Notes: generated by a model not told the origin, from the letters alone. DNA of 64,000 nt from Lepidonotus clava (GCA_936440205.1 OW387139.1:31212378-31276377); one strand, 5' to 3'; positions 12,604-26,126 are shown, counted from the first letter of the stretch. Translations and numbers: made by a program.

Positions 12604-15600
12604 CTGAAAAGGCAAAGAAGAGGACACTGGTCATTTGACTTTTATCAACGAGTAATCTTGTTTATTTATTAACGAGATTTTACTACTGTGGCCTCCTAGA
12701 TTTTACTAAGAAATTTCACCGTTTTTACCATTATGAAAGATTTAATCTAAAATAGCAGGCTCCCCTCAGATTGTACTGTGTCGGACGATTCTTATCAAAT
12801 ATAGGATCTTATCTATCGGAGTATCAAGTGTTAGTATTCCCCTAGACGGTTGCTCAGTAACTCGTCGGTCAGTATACGTCTGGAAGTACTACATGCATCG
12901 ACACGCAATGTACATGAGATACGGGAATATTATATTCTCTTTTTCTCCGTTTTTCCCTATTCTTTTGAGCATCGTTGTACTCAGAAGCTCTCGAGCCTGA
13001 TCGTTCAACATATTCTGTTATTCTGTATACCAAACACATGACATAGCCAGTATAATAGCATACCCTTATGACTCTTTTTTTTAAAGTCAATAATCCATGC
13101 TTGATTCAAATCTATAATTTCCAAGATGTTACTAGAACGTACCCTTTTTCATTTTAAATGAAAAGTCTATCGGAATATCGACGCGTCGTGTATTACTAAC
13201 TTAAACATACACATACTGAATACATTTTTAAATTGACGTTATTCCATTTAAATTAACAATGACCGTATGCGTCCGGCAAATTGCACATACACATTTTATA
13301 CATGTAAGTGCTATGGTTGTCAAGGCGAGGTCAACCAACTATTTTTTTCGTAGGGGAATCACGTATAGGTGCTTTAGCACTTGACATTGAATCAGGTTAC
13401 TGAATCACATATTATCGGCATTGTTTTCCTCCAACGAACCATCATGGCGAGGTTGTATTTGATTTGCCCATAAGAACCCTCCAGTCGAGCCCCGGGGCCG
13501 AGCCACTTGAGGTAGTACGGGTCATACTGGTATACTCCTATGTAAGATGGGTAAACAAAGAAGAAGACGGATGACTTATTTCCCTACAGAAATCTAACAA
13601 ATTTGCTCCCCTCTAGAAGTCACTCAGTGGCCGGATGTTATTGGTACCCATCGGGTGCTTATCCTTCTCCAACATCAGAACCTGTATGGTTGCAACCATA
13701 AAGTGCGCACAAAACCACAATATAGACCCAGCTGCTGAGCAGTGTTAGGCCTACTAACTAATACTTAGTATTTTACTATATTATCTTAAGATTTGGGTTT
13801 GAAAATTAACGGTAATCCGTATACCATGGACCTCACAAACAAGTTTCAGGGCTGACGATTTCGGGGGAAATTATAATCTACTCAGCCTGGTTAGTTGACA
13901 TTTTATTGCACTTAAACAGACTTATATAGACTAATTAGTCCAGATGGCTTACAACCCAGAAGAATTCAACGCTGACTGGAAAAGAAATGTATGACAATAG
14001 CTTAGATATAGAATATAAAAAAAGTTATGGAAAAGAATCAAACTGACAGATGGGATCTTATTAACAAACAATGTTGATTTCAATGTGTCGATTCTTTGCC
14101 TAAGTCACAAGAAACATTATTTATATTTGACTGTACTAAATCCCTTACACTAAAAATACACAGTGACATGTATGTACACATCATGAACAGATACTACATT
14201 TCACGGAAAAAAGAATTTGTGAACACTGGCGCCCAACCTAGCGGTGGGCGTGTAGCTGCAGACAGCGAGGAGCGGCTGGTGTGAGGCGTCAAGGCTCACA
14301 GTTAGGAGCTGCTCCGAGCCGCTCGGCCCGACCCTGATACAGCTCATCTACACAGGTAAGGGCCTCGGGTTCCCGCCGCTGCGCTCAGACTCCAGCACGC
14401 CCTCCTCGGCTAACCGCGCTCACTCCATTATACGTTAACCCGGAGTTAACCCTTTTGGTGCTGCTGCACCTAAACCTTTCAAATCCTCAGAGAATCAGAT
14501 TGATCTCTTCGGCTTCTCTATCTTGTATACAACAGCAGAGGGCCATGCATCTCTAACTAAATCGCCCTGTTATAGATGCTGCATCCAGGTCATTATTTTC
14601 AGCTCCCCGATATCTCCTTCCGATACGGTAACCTGCAGGTCCTAATCACCTGGAGGCCCTGTGTAACACGTGGGTAGGTCGGCCACCTGGAGGGCACAGA
14701 GCAGCAGCACTGGAGGAGGGGAGGTGGGGCGGTGGTTGGCACAGGGGGGTAAGACGGTGGGTATCATCTATACAGGTAAGCAGCCCGTGGGTACACGCAC
14801 ACGGAAACACTCCTCTCCCTCTAATTGGCGAGCCCCCGTAGGCAGCAGGGGTTGGAGTACAGTAGTTGGTAGATGGCTCATTGGCACAGAAACAGACACC
14901 GAGGGGAAGCACTCCATTGTAAAACACCCGAGGTTAGTGGGTGTTGGAGGGTGAGTGTGGGAGGGGGCGTGGCACTACACTGCGTGCGGTAGAAAAACAT
15001 GAATGGTAATGCTGGCAATCCCTTTTACTTTACATGCCCCATCTTTTTAGCTCAGGTAGCATATCCTATGACCTGAATTTTTTGCTGTCACAGTGTCTGT
15101 AAAATGATAGCGCGTACATAAATACATGAACATGATAACGGGATTATTAAAAGAGCCTCTATCTAATCGAAAAGATTAAAGTCTATCAACATAATAAAAC
15201 TTTCAATAGCATCGAAGCTGCTTGAATCTGGGTGACACTTCCCTATCTAGATAACCATACTTAAAGATCCACACGTACGCCTTTCCCTCGGTCCTGGTAT
15301 GAAACGACCTAGTTATACATAGTCCAGTCGGTAAGGCCACCTCTGAATAATTTATGATTGTAAACACCATCGGTATTTTAACCTGCCACACCCTGTTCAG
15401 AATACTTAATATTCTGACTCTTTTTATTGATCAGTTATCCTTTTTCTAATTACGATAGCATACAATAATGAGCCAGGAACTTTTTCAATGTCCAAAAACT
15501 ATGTCTTTCTGAATAAACAAAATTAGATTTGATTGCAATTACTTTAATTTCATATTTGATTATTAACTATGCCATCTGGCAAATATGTAAAGTAAAAACA

Positions 15601-16299
15601 ATTAAATTCTGACTTGGTTGTTATACCTGTTCTACCAAATAGCCTTTGACCGAATCTTTTGTTTCTTGGGAAACGGTAATCGCGTATAGAACTTCGCAAA
15701 CTTTGTGTTGAAATATTCTATAGCCTTGGTTTGTAGTATTTTGAGGCAAGCCACCCTAATTTTACTGATTTCTTTAGAAATGAAGGCTAATGTACTGGAA
15801 ATCAAATCAAGTAAGACATTTGGTGATCTACTTGTTGGCATTAGACTGCGGAGATTCAGTGGTACATCTCAATCGCTGTATCATATGGCGGTGACAAATA
15901 AACATATCTATAACATCATTCCTTACAAATTCTGTTTACAGATGGTCAACTAATATAGTTATCCGATGTGTCTGATTGTGTCGCGGGGACGAGGGCGGAG
16001 GGGGTTGGGGGGGGGGGCGGTCGGAGCGGTAGAAGAATCCTTTGCCCGACCCCGGGTAGGGAGTAGAGGTTAGCCCCTACCAGGTAACCGGCCCTGGCCT
16101 GCCGCCAACCACTTACAACACTTCCCACAGGGGTTACACGAGATCAAGCTGAGTACCGCTATCACTGCCCCCTGCCCACCTCCGGCCGCCCAGGGGCCCC
16201 ATTAGCTATCATAACGTAAACATGTTTCTCTTACATGCTTAGTGCCACTTCAACGAGGCCAAATGCCAACCCAGAGCAAACGGCAGTGTATACTTCCTG

Positions 16300-16388
16300 A
16301 ATCAGTATGTCCAAAATACCCAAATGAGCTACTGAAATGATACTGATTTGACACTCTAGCTCATTTAGGTATTTCAGACATACTGATT
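16300..16388. repeat. Imperfect inverted repeat, 89 bp
   Basis: The left arm 16300-16331 (starts AATCAGTATGTC, ends AAATGAGCTA) pairs with the right arm 16357-16388 with about 29 of 32 positions matching; the loop is 25 nt. The motif TACTGATTT recurs several times from about 16341 to 16425. It could be a tiny MITE or a microRNA-like hairpin; the sequence alone does not decide. Confidence 0.6.
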
Positions 16389-18442
16389 TATCACTGTGAA
16401 ACCACTGTATTTCTACTGATTTACCACCAAACTGCTACTGGAAGGTCACACTGATTCTGTACTCAGTATAGACTGTAGTCCCACTGTGTTTTATTCCTGG
16501 CAATCATTACTTCTATGGCATTTTTCATCTTTACTGTAACTTAATTATTGTATACACGCGATTTATTCAAAAGACCTTTAGTTTAAGGCTCCCAAAACAG
16601 TGCTGTGCTAAACCTACTCAAGTTGAACAAAAACAATGTCCTTTACTCGTACTTATGTCGAGTTATCTATCAGAGTATCTGTAATTTGACTCCTACATTA
16701 TTTGTTAGCACGGTCTACACTGACCCAGGCCGTGGGGAACGCATTACCTGACTGAATTAAAGCTAAATTAAAGCTTTCCACTTTCCTGATTGTATTTAAA
16801 TCAGATGAAGTCTACAACCACTAGGGCGAGACTCCGATCGACCTCAGAATAGAAAAAAAACCCACTTAATTTCAGACGTTAAAGGACTATCTGTTCTTTG
16901 CAGTAGTCTAGAGTAGATTCCAGAGTTGTAAATTGCAAGTTTCTTTCGGATGGTCGTCACAAAAACACAGCTGCGTGCAACCGGTTCTGTTTTATAACCC
17001 GTGGGTTCTGTACTTTTTCACGCCATTGAAGCGATAACAAACGCGTTATAACTTAATATAAGTGTCCGAAAGTATGTATTTTTACATAAAATTACATGTA
17101 CATACATCTACAGAGTAAAACATGCGCATAAGTGTCAAATTGGGTTAGTTGCTTGGTTTCAAGATTCGTATGCTGCTTCTTCTTGAATGTGCATCTTCGA
17201 CACACCTCATCTAACACACTAGTTCCTGCAATAGCCCTAGTTCTCGCTTGAAGAGTGCATGAGAAGTGGACAAAATAGGTCTGAACGATTTCCATGTCAA
17301 ACTCCCAATAGTACATTATACACTATAGGCACCAGTATAGTTTTGCTTTTATTATATGTCGATATAATTGATTAATGGCAAAAATCAACTATATTTTACA
17401 AAGACTCAAACTCACAGTGGGCTGGGATCACATAATACTCAACAGGCCTCTTTCACTTCTGCTCAGCTCCGTGTGGTATCACAATTTCTCACTGGGCTCA
17501 TTGTACTACTGCAGGCTTCCGTAAAATATACAAAATGGTACATTTCTCTTTGGGAGGAGGCTAAAACGTGTCCAACCTCGTTTAATGCTACCGCTTGTCT
17601 AAGCTCGGATCCGGCAATCCTGCTCATTGTGTGGCAAGCAACTATCTCCATAAGTCACAATTGTAATTTAAAGGACCATTTTTATTATTATTTTATTTTT
17701 TTTGGGGGGGGGGGGGGGGTGCTATAGTTTAGCACTAGCACTAGTAAAAAAAAAAGAGGGGGGAGGTACATTTATGATGTCCTACAGTGAACGTATTTGG
17801 AGCACACTATATACAGGGATGGGGGAGAATATATGAGAGATACCATGTTCTTTTTTGAATATCAACAGTGGCATGGCAGAATGTAGATATCATACGGCAG
17901 TCTGAGGACGGATTGCGAGGCAGCTTTGAACAGATTCCCTTTGACAACTTGTTAACGAGTTTGTTACATTTTGTCGACGTTGCCTCCCTGGGGAACCGGG
18001 TTAATAGACAGAGGCTTGTCTGGAGCGGCGTCCGGAGAGCGATGGGTTAAGGCTGCTGCGTCTGGCCGCGAGCTGCTCACCCGTAGGCCGGCCGTACCAG
18101 TGGGAGCGAGACGACCAGGTGGGGCGGCCACCCGCCGCTCCCACCGGCTTCTCCACGTATGTGTGTCTGACGCGTGAAATGCAAGAGTGTCGAGATTCAC
18201 AATCGACCTACAATTTGTCGGTGATGTACCGAATTTTAATTCCAATCAGGCAATAAAGATGTACCTAGAAAGTCGTTACTTGAGAAAAGGATAAAAGGGC
18301 TTACTTCACAGGGATTAACGTGTTTTTTCCCCCTGAACAATAGATATAAACCGATTGCCTTTGATGGCTGAAGGACTAGTTAGACGGACACTCTCCGTGA
18401 TCCCGTCTCTTTTGGTATACATACATATACATGCATACATGC

Positions 18443-18445
<3 letters not shown>

Positions 18446-18503
<58 letters not shown>
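18446..18503. repeat. TA dinucleotide microsatellite
   Basis: An uninterrupted run of about 29 TA units, directly preceded by an ATACATGCATACATGCATAA stretch. Confidence 0.95.
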
Positions 18504-18505
<2 letters not shown>

Positions 18506-19983
18506 TAACAGATTAGCAGCCAAGGTCAGACATAAAGGACAGGGTCACTTAACTCAGTTTTTCTATATACTCATATCAGTGCTCAATAGCCGTGTAACGC
18601 TCTCCTAGACGTATGTAGTAGATGTGTAACATATGATGGAGCGGCCGAGCAGCAGGGCCCGACCCGCCGGGCGGTGAGAGATGGGAGACAGGCTGAAGGG
18701 CCATTAACACACCGAGACGGGGATAGCAACACTTCTCGGAAGGAGGGGCACCAGCTAATCGCCAGGGGATACCCGGCGGGAGTAGGGGGGCCGGGGGGGC
18801 TACCTCCTACGTTCTGAAGGACCTGTACCACCTGTACGACCAGGTATATCCCCAGGGGGTATAGCTTTCCGCCTGTGAAACGAGTAATACCTCAACCTCA
18901 ATAAGCGTTACTCTTACGGATATGACAAGGACTCAGCACTATATATAGTAATGTAACCAAAGACAATTCCATTTAAGATCTCCTCGATGTAACCATGGAA
19001 GGATAGACGAGTATAGATCTACACCTATTTATTAAAAGGCGGGCTATAGACCATTGTCTGGTTAAAATTGTAAACTCGACTTGCACGCCAGACCTGGTCA
19101 TTGTCATGGGTCCCTGTATACCCTCCTAACAATTTAGTGACAGGTATAAGCTAGGTCAGGACGGGTCAAAGCCTACCTGCACGTTTGAGCAAGATTCAAT
19201 GTCGCAGTTGAAGTCGAACCCCTTGGCTAATAAAACGGAAAAACGTAACCTATGACACGGCTCGAAGGGTAAGGCCAATGCTCAGCTGCACCTGCCCAAT
19301 TGGGCACGTTTTTTTTTTGGTTAGAAATATTTTGTACTCTATAACTCAGTCAATATTTCAATTCTAAACATATGACAGGTTATCATCGAGGTCGGACAGG
19401 TAAAACTTCCCATGTTCCCTGCCGAGGGGCAGCTATACTTTTGGCACTATGTCAGATAGGACAACCCATTGAACATCACCATGAGCTCAGCACGGGATTT
19501 GATTAACCTGCCGTACGTCATCCATCGACCTAAATGTCTCTAAACACTTGAATGACCTGGCTCCATTTCAAAGTTTAACCTTTTCGATTGCTGATAACAG
19601 GGCTATAGAGATAGCGAAAACTTACATCCCTGTGAAACAAATGTTTAAGTTATTATCAGGTTGATATTTAACAGAATCGTAGATCTCTAAAGTAACTGCA
19701 AGTCTACAGCGCACACACAGAACAACCACGGAAGCAACCAGGGTCTAATGGATTCTTCGTAAATGCAAATAAGTTCATGTTATTCTGGATGAATAAACGA
19801 GAAAAATCTGGACTTCGACCAATTTTGTAAGCAAACATAAGAAGGGAAATAACTTATTGACATCAGTTCTCTCCAGAACAGATTAACCTATGGGTCTGTG
19901 TCAGTGACATCAGAAAAATTAATAGTTTTCAAAGTCAATGGTGCACCTCAACCCGACGTGTAGAATTTCGCCCTCAATCGCAC

Positions 19984-20014
19984 CATAGAACTGTAGGCTA
20001 CGTACAGTTCTATG
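19984..20014. repeat. Perfect short hairpin
   Basis: CATAGAACTGTA and its exact complement TACAGTTCTATG are separated by seven bases. Outside them GAATTTCG on the left and CGAATTTC on the right suggest that the symmetry once reached further. Confidence 0.6.
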
Positions 20015-21539
20015 ATCGCACGAATTTCAACACTGTGGACCCGGATTGATGATTTTTGACACTCTATCATAATGCCTTAATATCATGGTGTGCGCACTTG
20101 CAAGCTGCAACCCAGCAGAAGCACAAAATAAAACCTTACTTTTGAAAACTACCAGCCTATGGAAAATGCCATAGATAGCAAAGGACAGGTGCATAGATTA
20201 CTTAAATAGCTTTAATTGCCTTGAGGTTTTATGAATGCATATGCATAATATCTTTAGCTTCTGAATATGTGCTTTTCCTCCAATACACGGACAATTTCAA
20301 TGAGGAAAGAGCACCAGTAATGTCAAATTCTAGGTTTGGATAAAGTTAAGGTACAAATAACAATATCTTGTCAGCCCCCTGCCCTTTGAGTAGGATCTTA
20401 GTTTCTAGATTTATGTTTTAATCGACATGGGAACCTCAGTTATCTTTGACAGGGAGAATGCTGCCTTCTGCTTTATTGAGCAATAATAATTAACGGCAGG
20501 TTGAATAATCACGAACAATCACACATCTTAGATATATTTTAGCTTTGAGAAGATATATCTCTGACGTATAAAAACTATCATGTAGGTCATGCCGCCAAGC
20601 GCCCCTCTGACCAGTAAATGATATTGATAATGATGAATGACAGGTCTACAGTCCTATGTCAGACTGATTCATCCCCCAATGTATTATTAGTTCAGCCTGG
20701 ACCAACTACTTGGTTGGTACAGAAATATGATAGTCGATGAATACTAAGTTTACCCGAGTTTGCCGGCTTTGGTTAGGGCTGTGTACCTAATCATTAGTAC
20801 AACTGAGAGTTGAGACCCCTAAATGTTAATCTGGTCCTAGAGTAACTTACCCGCGATGCAGACGATATAAACAGCTAGATCTGAGCAAAAGTTAACCGGT
20901 CTGACCTAGGCTTGGGTAATCGTAACAAGTACATCGTGTTAGTGGCGAATAAGTCACAAGCGTAAACAAGGAAGTTCTAAATACAACGTGTGCTGTGCAG
21001 TTGAGTAAATTAGACCCGTTTCCTACAGAAACGTTAGACAGAGCGTGCATGCATTTGATCTGTTCATAAATCATTAAAATGTAGTCTATTACTTAGTGTT
21101 TAGTGATAATCCATACATAATAACAAATTATCAACTGTTTGGTTTCTAAACACTGCAGGTTTTGAAGAGGTTTTGAAGGAGAATACGCAAAAACATCACT
21201 CTTAACCCTTTACGGCTTTAGGCCAAAGAAACTAGCTAGGCTACTTTAAATGTTGCTTTTGTTCGTTCATTTGTTTGGAAGGGAGGCTTTTGTTTAAAGC
21301 TACATCAAATGAATACTTGAAACGATTTAATAAAAAGTGAGGTAGCCTGTTAAGTTATAGCATAGAAACTATCGCAGTGACAGAAGTGGAAGAAAAAGGG
21401 GCGTGGCCGTTTTGCTATATAGATCTAGCGCGGTAGACATCTGTAGATCTACAGCCGGGGTCCAATCTACTGTGACCCAATTTAATGTTAATTCTTATCA
21501 GACATGTATTTGATACGTTTACGTTCGACCTTTAATTAC

Positions 21540-22382
21540 CTTATTTGCCCTGTATTTCTTCTTCGTCGCTATATTTAAATCCTCGTGAACTTTATCAAGG
21601 AGCCACAACAAGAACTCCTGGGCGTCGTGTTGTGCAAACCCTCGATACTGACTGCCGTACTTTCCCACAACCGTTTTGAAATCATTTGAGATCTCGGCGG
21701 TGTACTGACCAGACCAAAGAGATTTCAGCAGTATAGCCAGCTGATCGGTCAGTTCACCTCGCGTGCCAAATTTCTTGGCATTAATTTTATTATTCCTGCG
21801 TATGTCAGACCGGTACTGATCTGAGACAAAGTATTCCGCCAACAACTCAGTGTGACACAGGCACTGTAGTACAGCATTCATAAAACAGGTGTTCCCATGA
21901 TTGCGTATTCCAAGAATCCCTGGCACCCAGCCCCTATCAGACTTGATGGGCGTGGTAGGGGTACCAGCCCCGTCCGATAAGGCGCTGTCCACCGAGTTCT
22001 GCAGCCGGAGTGACCCGCGCCGACTCCGGCCGTCGCCGGGGCCGACGCTGTGACTGCGCCGCTTGGTCGTCTTCTGCGAATTTCCGTGCAGGGACATGGA
22101 GGACACCTGCCGCACCATTTTGTGCATGAGCGATCCAAATGAGGCTTTGAAACTTTGTGACCTTTTCTTCTTACGGTCCAAAGTTTGGGCCCGGCGACTG
22201 TCATCGGGCAGCGAATCGGCCCGCCGGGTTTCGTTGCTAAATTTTGGTAAACTTTGACTGACATGGCGATGTTGTGGGTTCAGCCGAGGGGTCGGTAAAC
22301 TTGCCTCTTCCTCGTCTTCCATGGAGAAATCGTCCACAGTAAGGGAGCGCTGACGTCCCCCTGGTACTCGGTCTTCCATCAT
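21540..22382 (-). CDS. USP31/USP43: USP31/USP43-like ubiquitin protease, first coding exon
   Basis: This exon holds 281 codons from an ATG at 22382 to a GTAATT donor, ending in phase 0. The frame stays open a little upstream but has no ATG before 22382, and a TAA lies at about 22442-22440. Residues 1 to about 150 are a Ser/Arg-rich, probably disordered N-terminus with several RRxS-like motifs. The catalytic domain then begins with GIRNHGNTCFMNAVLQC, where the GNTC cysteine is about residue 166. It continues to KYGSQYRGFAQHDAQEF (about 241-257) and LLWLLDKVHEDLN. This is the Cys box of peptidase family C19, a deubiquitinase that cleaves ubiquitin from substrates; wording and spacing fit human USP31 and USP43. 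The catalytic His box lies outside the window. An upstream non-coding exon is possible. Confidence 0.93.
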
Positions 22383-22929
22383 GTATTGGTCATTGACTAT
22401 TAATTCCGGTTTAGGCAAATATTGCTGATTTTATCCCGGGTCTTGTGAGTAGTCCTTTCCTGGGGAAGCCATGACTGCAGGGGAACTCTGGGTAAAGTCG
22501 AAATTGACCTAGTTTCCAAAACGAGGCTCGCGGGAAATGTCAGCAAAAGGTGGATGTGGGCTTCTCCGACAGTCGTTTCACAAACTTTCCCTTTTGCAAG
22601 GCTTTGACACAAATATAAGGTATGCTTGCTTTGTAACATGTTTTTACCAAATGTTATTCACAGGAAACACGTATCATTTCAGAATGACATCGAAATTTGA
22701 TAGGGAATATCGTAGAAATTCTTTGCATTTGGCCATTTTGGGCGTCAAGACAAGAGACAAGACTCAGTCTCAATTAAAAGATCTGAACTTCTTCTTGCAC
22801 CACCGATTGAAATTGCAGTCGGCGGCGTAGCCAGGGTGGGGGTTCAATCATGGGTGTCTGGACTGCCCATTGATTTCCCATGATCATATAAGTAAAATAT
22901 AAGAGATTTTGTCAGGAATCTAGGGAGGA

Positions 22930-23266
22930 ACAGGTTCCAACTGAACAGCACAGGGAAAAACAGGGAAAATGGCAACAACAACAACAACAACAAAATATTC
23001 CCTCAGTGACAGGAAAACACAGGGAATTTCCACATTTTGTCAAAACGGAAATTCATTTGGCCGGATTCTGAAATTCCTTATTCTCAAGATATTAGGGATT
23101 TAAGTTTTAACTTTTTGTTGGTGGGTTGTCCAAGTTTTTTCTGCATGCAGAGGCTTTTAAATTTGAACAATTTGCTGGATATATGACACAGGAAAAAAAA
23201 TGCCAGGAGACAGGAAAATCTTAGAGAAAACGGAATTTGAAAATGGAATTTCGGTTGATAACCTGT
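22930..23266. mobile_element. MITE-like repeat rich in CAGGGAAA motifs, copy 1
   Basis: The left end is ACAGGTTCCAACTGAAC and the right end in reverse complement is ACAGGTTATCAACCGAAAT, giving a short imperfect terminal inverted repeat. A diverged copy in the same orientation lies at 33003-33237; both share GGGTTGTCCAA, TGCATGCAGA, TTGCTGGATAT and ACAGGGAATTT. A short CAA microsatellite sits in this copy near 22973-22993. The superfamily is not determined. Confidence 0.6.
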
Positions 23267-23302
23267 AGAAAACCCCTTAAATTTATCAGGAATCCCATCA
23301 TT

Positions 23303-24022
23303 TTTTTGTGAGCCCTTAATTATAGTTTTTAGTATTGTAGCTTATGGGAAGGGCTCACTCAATCAGTCATGTCTTTTGTAGGTATTTGGGCTTTGATCTG
23401 ATTGCCCGGTTACACAATCTTACATACAAGTAGCTACAGGCCTTTGTCCACCGGCATGCATTTGTAAGCAGGACAATTAGTGTGCATCAAGTGTAATTTA
23501 GTGGGCAGGCCTCTCCCTTGCACCCTCCCCCACCCCCACTCCTTGAACTCAGTTCAAGGAGTGGGGGTGGGGTAGGGTGCAGTTTGAGAAGCCAGAAGTG
23601 GGTTACATAACCAGTACTTGAGCCACAGTCACCTGCAGGTGGCTGGGTGCAGGGGACCGGGGCATTGACAGTCCACTCAACATAGTGGGGGGGGGGGGGG
23701 GGGGGGGGGGGCCGCTTGGCCAGGTAGAGGGAGGAGGCAGTCAGGGTCTTGGCAGTCAGTGTATGCAAGGCCGGGTAGGGGGAGGAGGAGAGGGGGGGGT
23801 CATGGTTGCTTGGGCGCATGGACAGTGATATAGGAGGGAGTCCTATTGGTCAATCAGGTTGACCAATGAGTGTACAGCTGCCCGGGACAGCTGCACTGCC
23901 CAATGGACACTACTGGGACCCCCCCCCCCCCCCCAACCTCTATGATGAGATTTCTGATTTGTAGTTAAGGGCGAACATCGATCGTTCCAACGATCGGAAC
24001 TTTGATAGTCATTTGCTTCTTG
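23303..24022. repeat. Hairpin-rich repeat, short copy
   Basis: Its left part (23303-23580) is the reverse complement of about 6405-6670, and its right part (about 23965-24022) is the reverse complement of 4985-5060. The middle (about 23755-23930) has the same orientation as 6222-6400. The middle is thus flipped relative to the ends when the two copies are compared. The GTGAGCCCTT hairpin and the CTCCTTGAACT hairpin are kept. A G-run of about 25 bases lies at 23687-23711. Confidence 0.7.
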
Positions 24023-24088
24023 TCTTGTAACCTCCTTTGACGTTGGGGCTGGCCACGCCCCTGCCAGTGCCAGTGTAGGCTAAGTCCC

Positions 24089-24322
24089 GGCCAAAAAAAA
24101 AAAAAAGTTGTGTTCAGGTATCCCGACCGACCCTATTATTTTGCCCCGACCCTAAAGTTTTTAAGAGCAAATATAAGGAAAATTGATTAAAATATGACTG
24201 AAATTAGCGCTCAGACTATCATTGAAGTTAAAAAAAAAGAAAGAAAAAAAAGATGCGACCTACCGACCCTATTTTATTTGAGGCATGAAACCTGAACGCA
24301 ACTTCTTTTTTTCTTTTTGGCC
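24089..24322. mobile_element. MITE, GGCC/TTCAGGT family, first copy
   Basis: The left end is GGCC followed by an A-run and GTTGTGTTCAGGTATC; the right end in reverse complement is GGCCAAAAAGAAAAAAAGAA followed by GTTGCGTTCAGGTTTC. The interior has CGACCGACCCTATT on one side and the similar CTACCGACCCTATT on the other. No target duplication is clear. Confidence 0.65.
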
Positions 24323-24330
24323 CTATCTAA

Positions 24331-24678
24331 GGCCAAACAAAAAAAATTGTTGTGTTCAGGTAACATAGGTTGAAAAAAAATAGGGGAGGTAGGTCGAAAA
24401 AACTTTTTTTTTTGCTTTTTTTTTCACTTGCCAAAGAGACCCGGCCAGTGTTTGAAATAAAAAAGATATTCCAAATATTCTCAAAAAGCATTTTTAGCAT
24501 CTAAAATACATGCCCTGAGTATCCATGTGCTGTTTTATGGTTTTCCATGGTACTTGAGGTCAATTCTTTGGATTCTGAAAAAAAAAAAATTAAAAATTTC
24601 CTAAAAAAAAGTTAGGGTAGGGCCAAAAATTCAGGGTAGGTAGGGTTACCTGAACACAACAATTTTTTTTGTTTGGCC
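24331..24678. mobile_element. MITE, GGCC/TTCAGGT family, complete copy
   Basis: This is a 348-bp element whose ends are near-identical inverted repeats beginning GGCCAAACAAAAAAAATTGT and continuing TGTGTTCAGGTAAC. TAA flanks it on both sides (24328-24330, 24679-24681), a Harbinger-type 3-bp duplication. Single ends of the same family appear at about 24763-24800 and at 37811-37847. Confidence 0.8.
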
Positions 24679-26126
24679 TAACCTGCGCCGCAAGCCCCTC
24701 CTCTCAGGAATGGCAATAAAGTATGATTAATTGATCGATATGCACTGAAGGTATAATAAAAAGGCCCAACAAAAATAATTATTGTTGTGTTCAGATAACC
24801 AGAGCTACCTTGAATTATACTTTGCCCTATCCTGATAGACTATCTTTACTTCAGTTTATAAGAAATCTCTTCTCAAAAATATTAAAATTCAAATAAATGA
24901 GAGGAAATTAATTATGTATATTCGATCAAGAGATGTATTTTAGATACTAGAAATAGATTTGGAGGGTGTTTAGAGTGATTTCTGAATTCCCAAGAGTGCC
25001 TGGTTCTATTTGTGATAGTGAAAAAGAAATATTGAATTAAAGAAAAAATTACCTACCTATGGTACCTACTAACCATACATTTTTTGACTGGATATATCTT
25101 TACTAAAAAATGTGAATTAAGATATTTTTGGGAGGCAGGCCTCAGGCCGTTGACCTTTCGATCTGCACACTATTTTTTGTTCTGCTTGTTCCTAGCAATC
25201 ATCTGCATATTTCAACCAGCATGATGGGTACCAGCGAAGCTTGTTAGGATTTTTTCAGAAATTTTTTGTCAGTTTTTGTGATGACTGCTGCATGATAAGT
25301 GTGAAACTCTATATGTAGTTTGTTAGCTATTTTTCTAGTGTATGGTAGTTTGAGTATACACTTTTGAAATTTTGTTCCATTTTCCTGTAAAATGGAAAAG
25401 AAACTAACTAGGAATTTTCTAGAGTGAATGAACTGGTTTGCTTCCTTGCTAAGTTTTCTCAGACATAGCCACTGTGTGTGTGTTGGGTTACTTTAACATC
25501 CAGCTATGGCATACCCAATGGTGTTTGACATTTATCTGTATCCTTTGTGTCTGTTGTTTGTTCTTTTTAAATTGGAAGGCCTTCGATTGAACCCCAAGGA
25601 ACGCTCCTTCCCCTGGGAGGGGGCTCTCGAGGGTAAACATCAGGGGAGGATTTTCGAAGGTTGGGGGTGGGGGGGTCAGCATAAAGGCTAAGTACTAAAA
25701 TCACGTGGAATCACTAGGAATAGGGACGATATAGCCTTTAAGGTATGAATCCTTAAGAACTATCAGAAGAGAGGGATATATATTTAGTTTAGTCCCCATT
25801 ACAGAATAACAGAATTATTAAAAACTGTGGAAGTGGGACCTGGCGGAACCCACCCCTGATGGGCCCAATTAAGACCGGGCCCGCCGACCCTAAGTGCTTT
25901 CGTAATCAAATGGGGGTTTATATGGCTGGCACCCTTTAAATTAGTTCTCAAACTTTGATGATTTTATAAATTTAAACAAGTGGCTCCGCCACCTTATTCT
26001 CACTAACATCACGTCAGGACCCCTCTAACACAGAGCCCCTCCTCCCGGGCCCCCTCCCCGGCCCTGTGACGGGCACCGTCTGCACCGGCCCTGGCACCAT
26101 GCAGTGCCAGGCCCTGGAGATGGGTA

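Larger units (their letters stand above)
12604..21539 (-). other. First USP intron (8.9 kb)
   Basis: This is the intron between the first and second coding exons. Visible structure is limited to an imperfect 32-bp-arm hairpin at 16300-16388, a TA microsatellite at 18446-18503, a 12-bp-arm hairpin at 19984-20014 and a G-run at about 17704-17719. GC-rich patches at about 14.27-14.96, 17.93-18.18 and 18.6-18.85 kb contain short open frames on both strands, but none resembles a known protein and none has convincing splice sites in the USP reading frame. Confidence 0.75.

Noticed and set aside
14646-14954. Opposed 93- and 94-codon frames in a GC-rich patch
   Set aside because: They mirror each other on both strands, a sign of composition, not coding. 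No USP-like sequence was found there.
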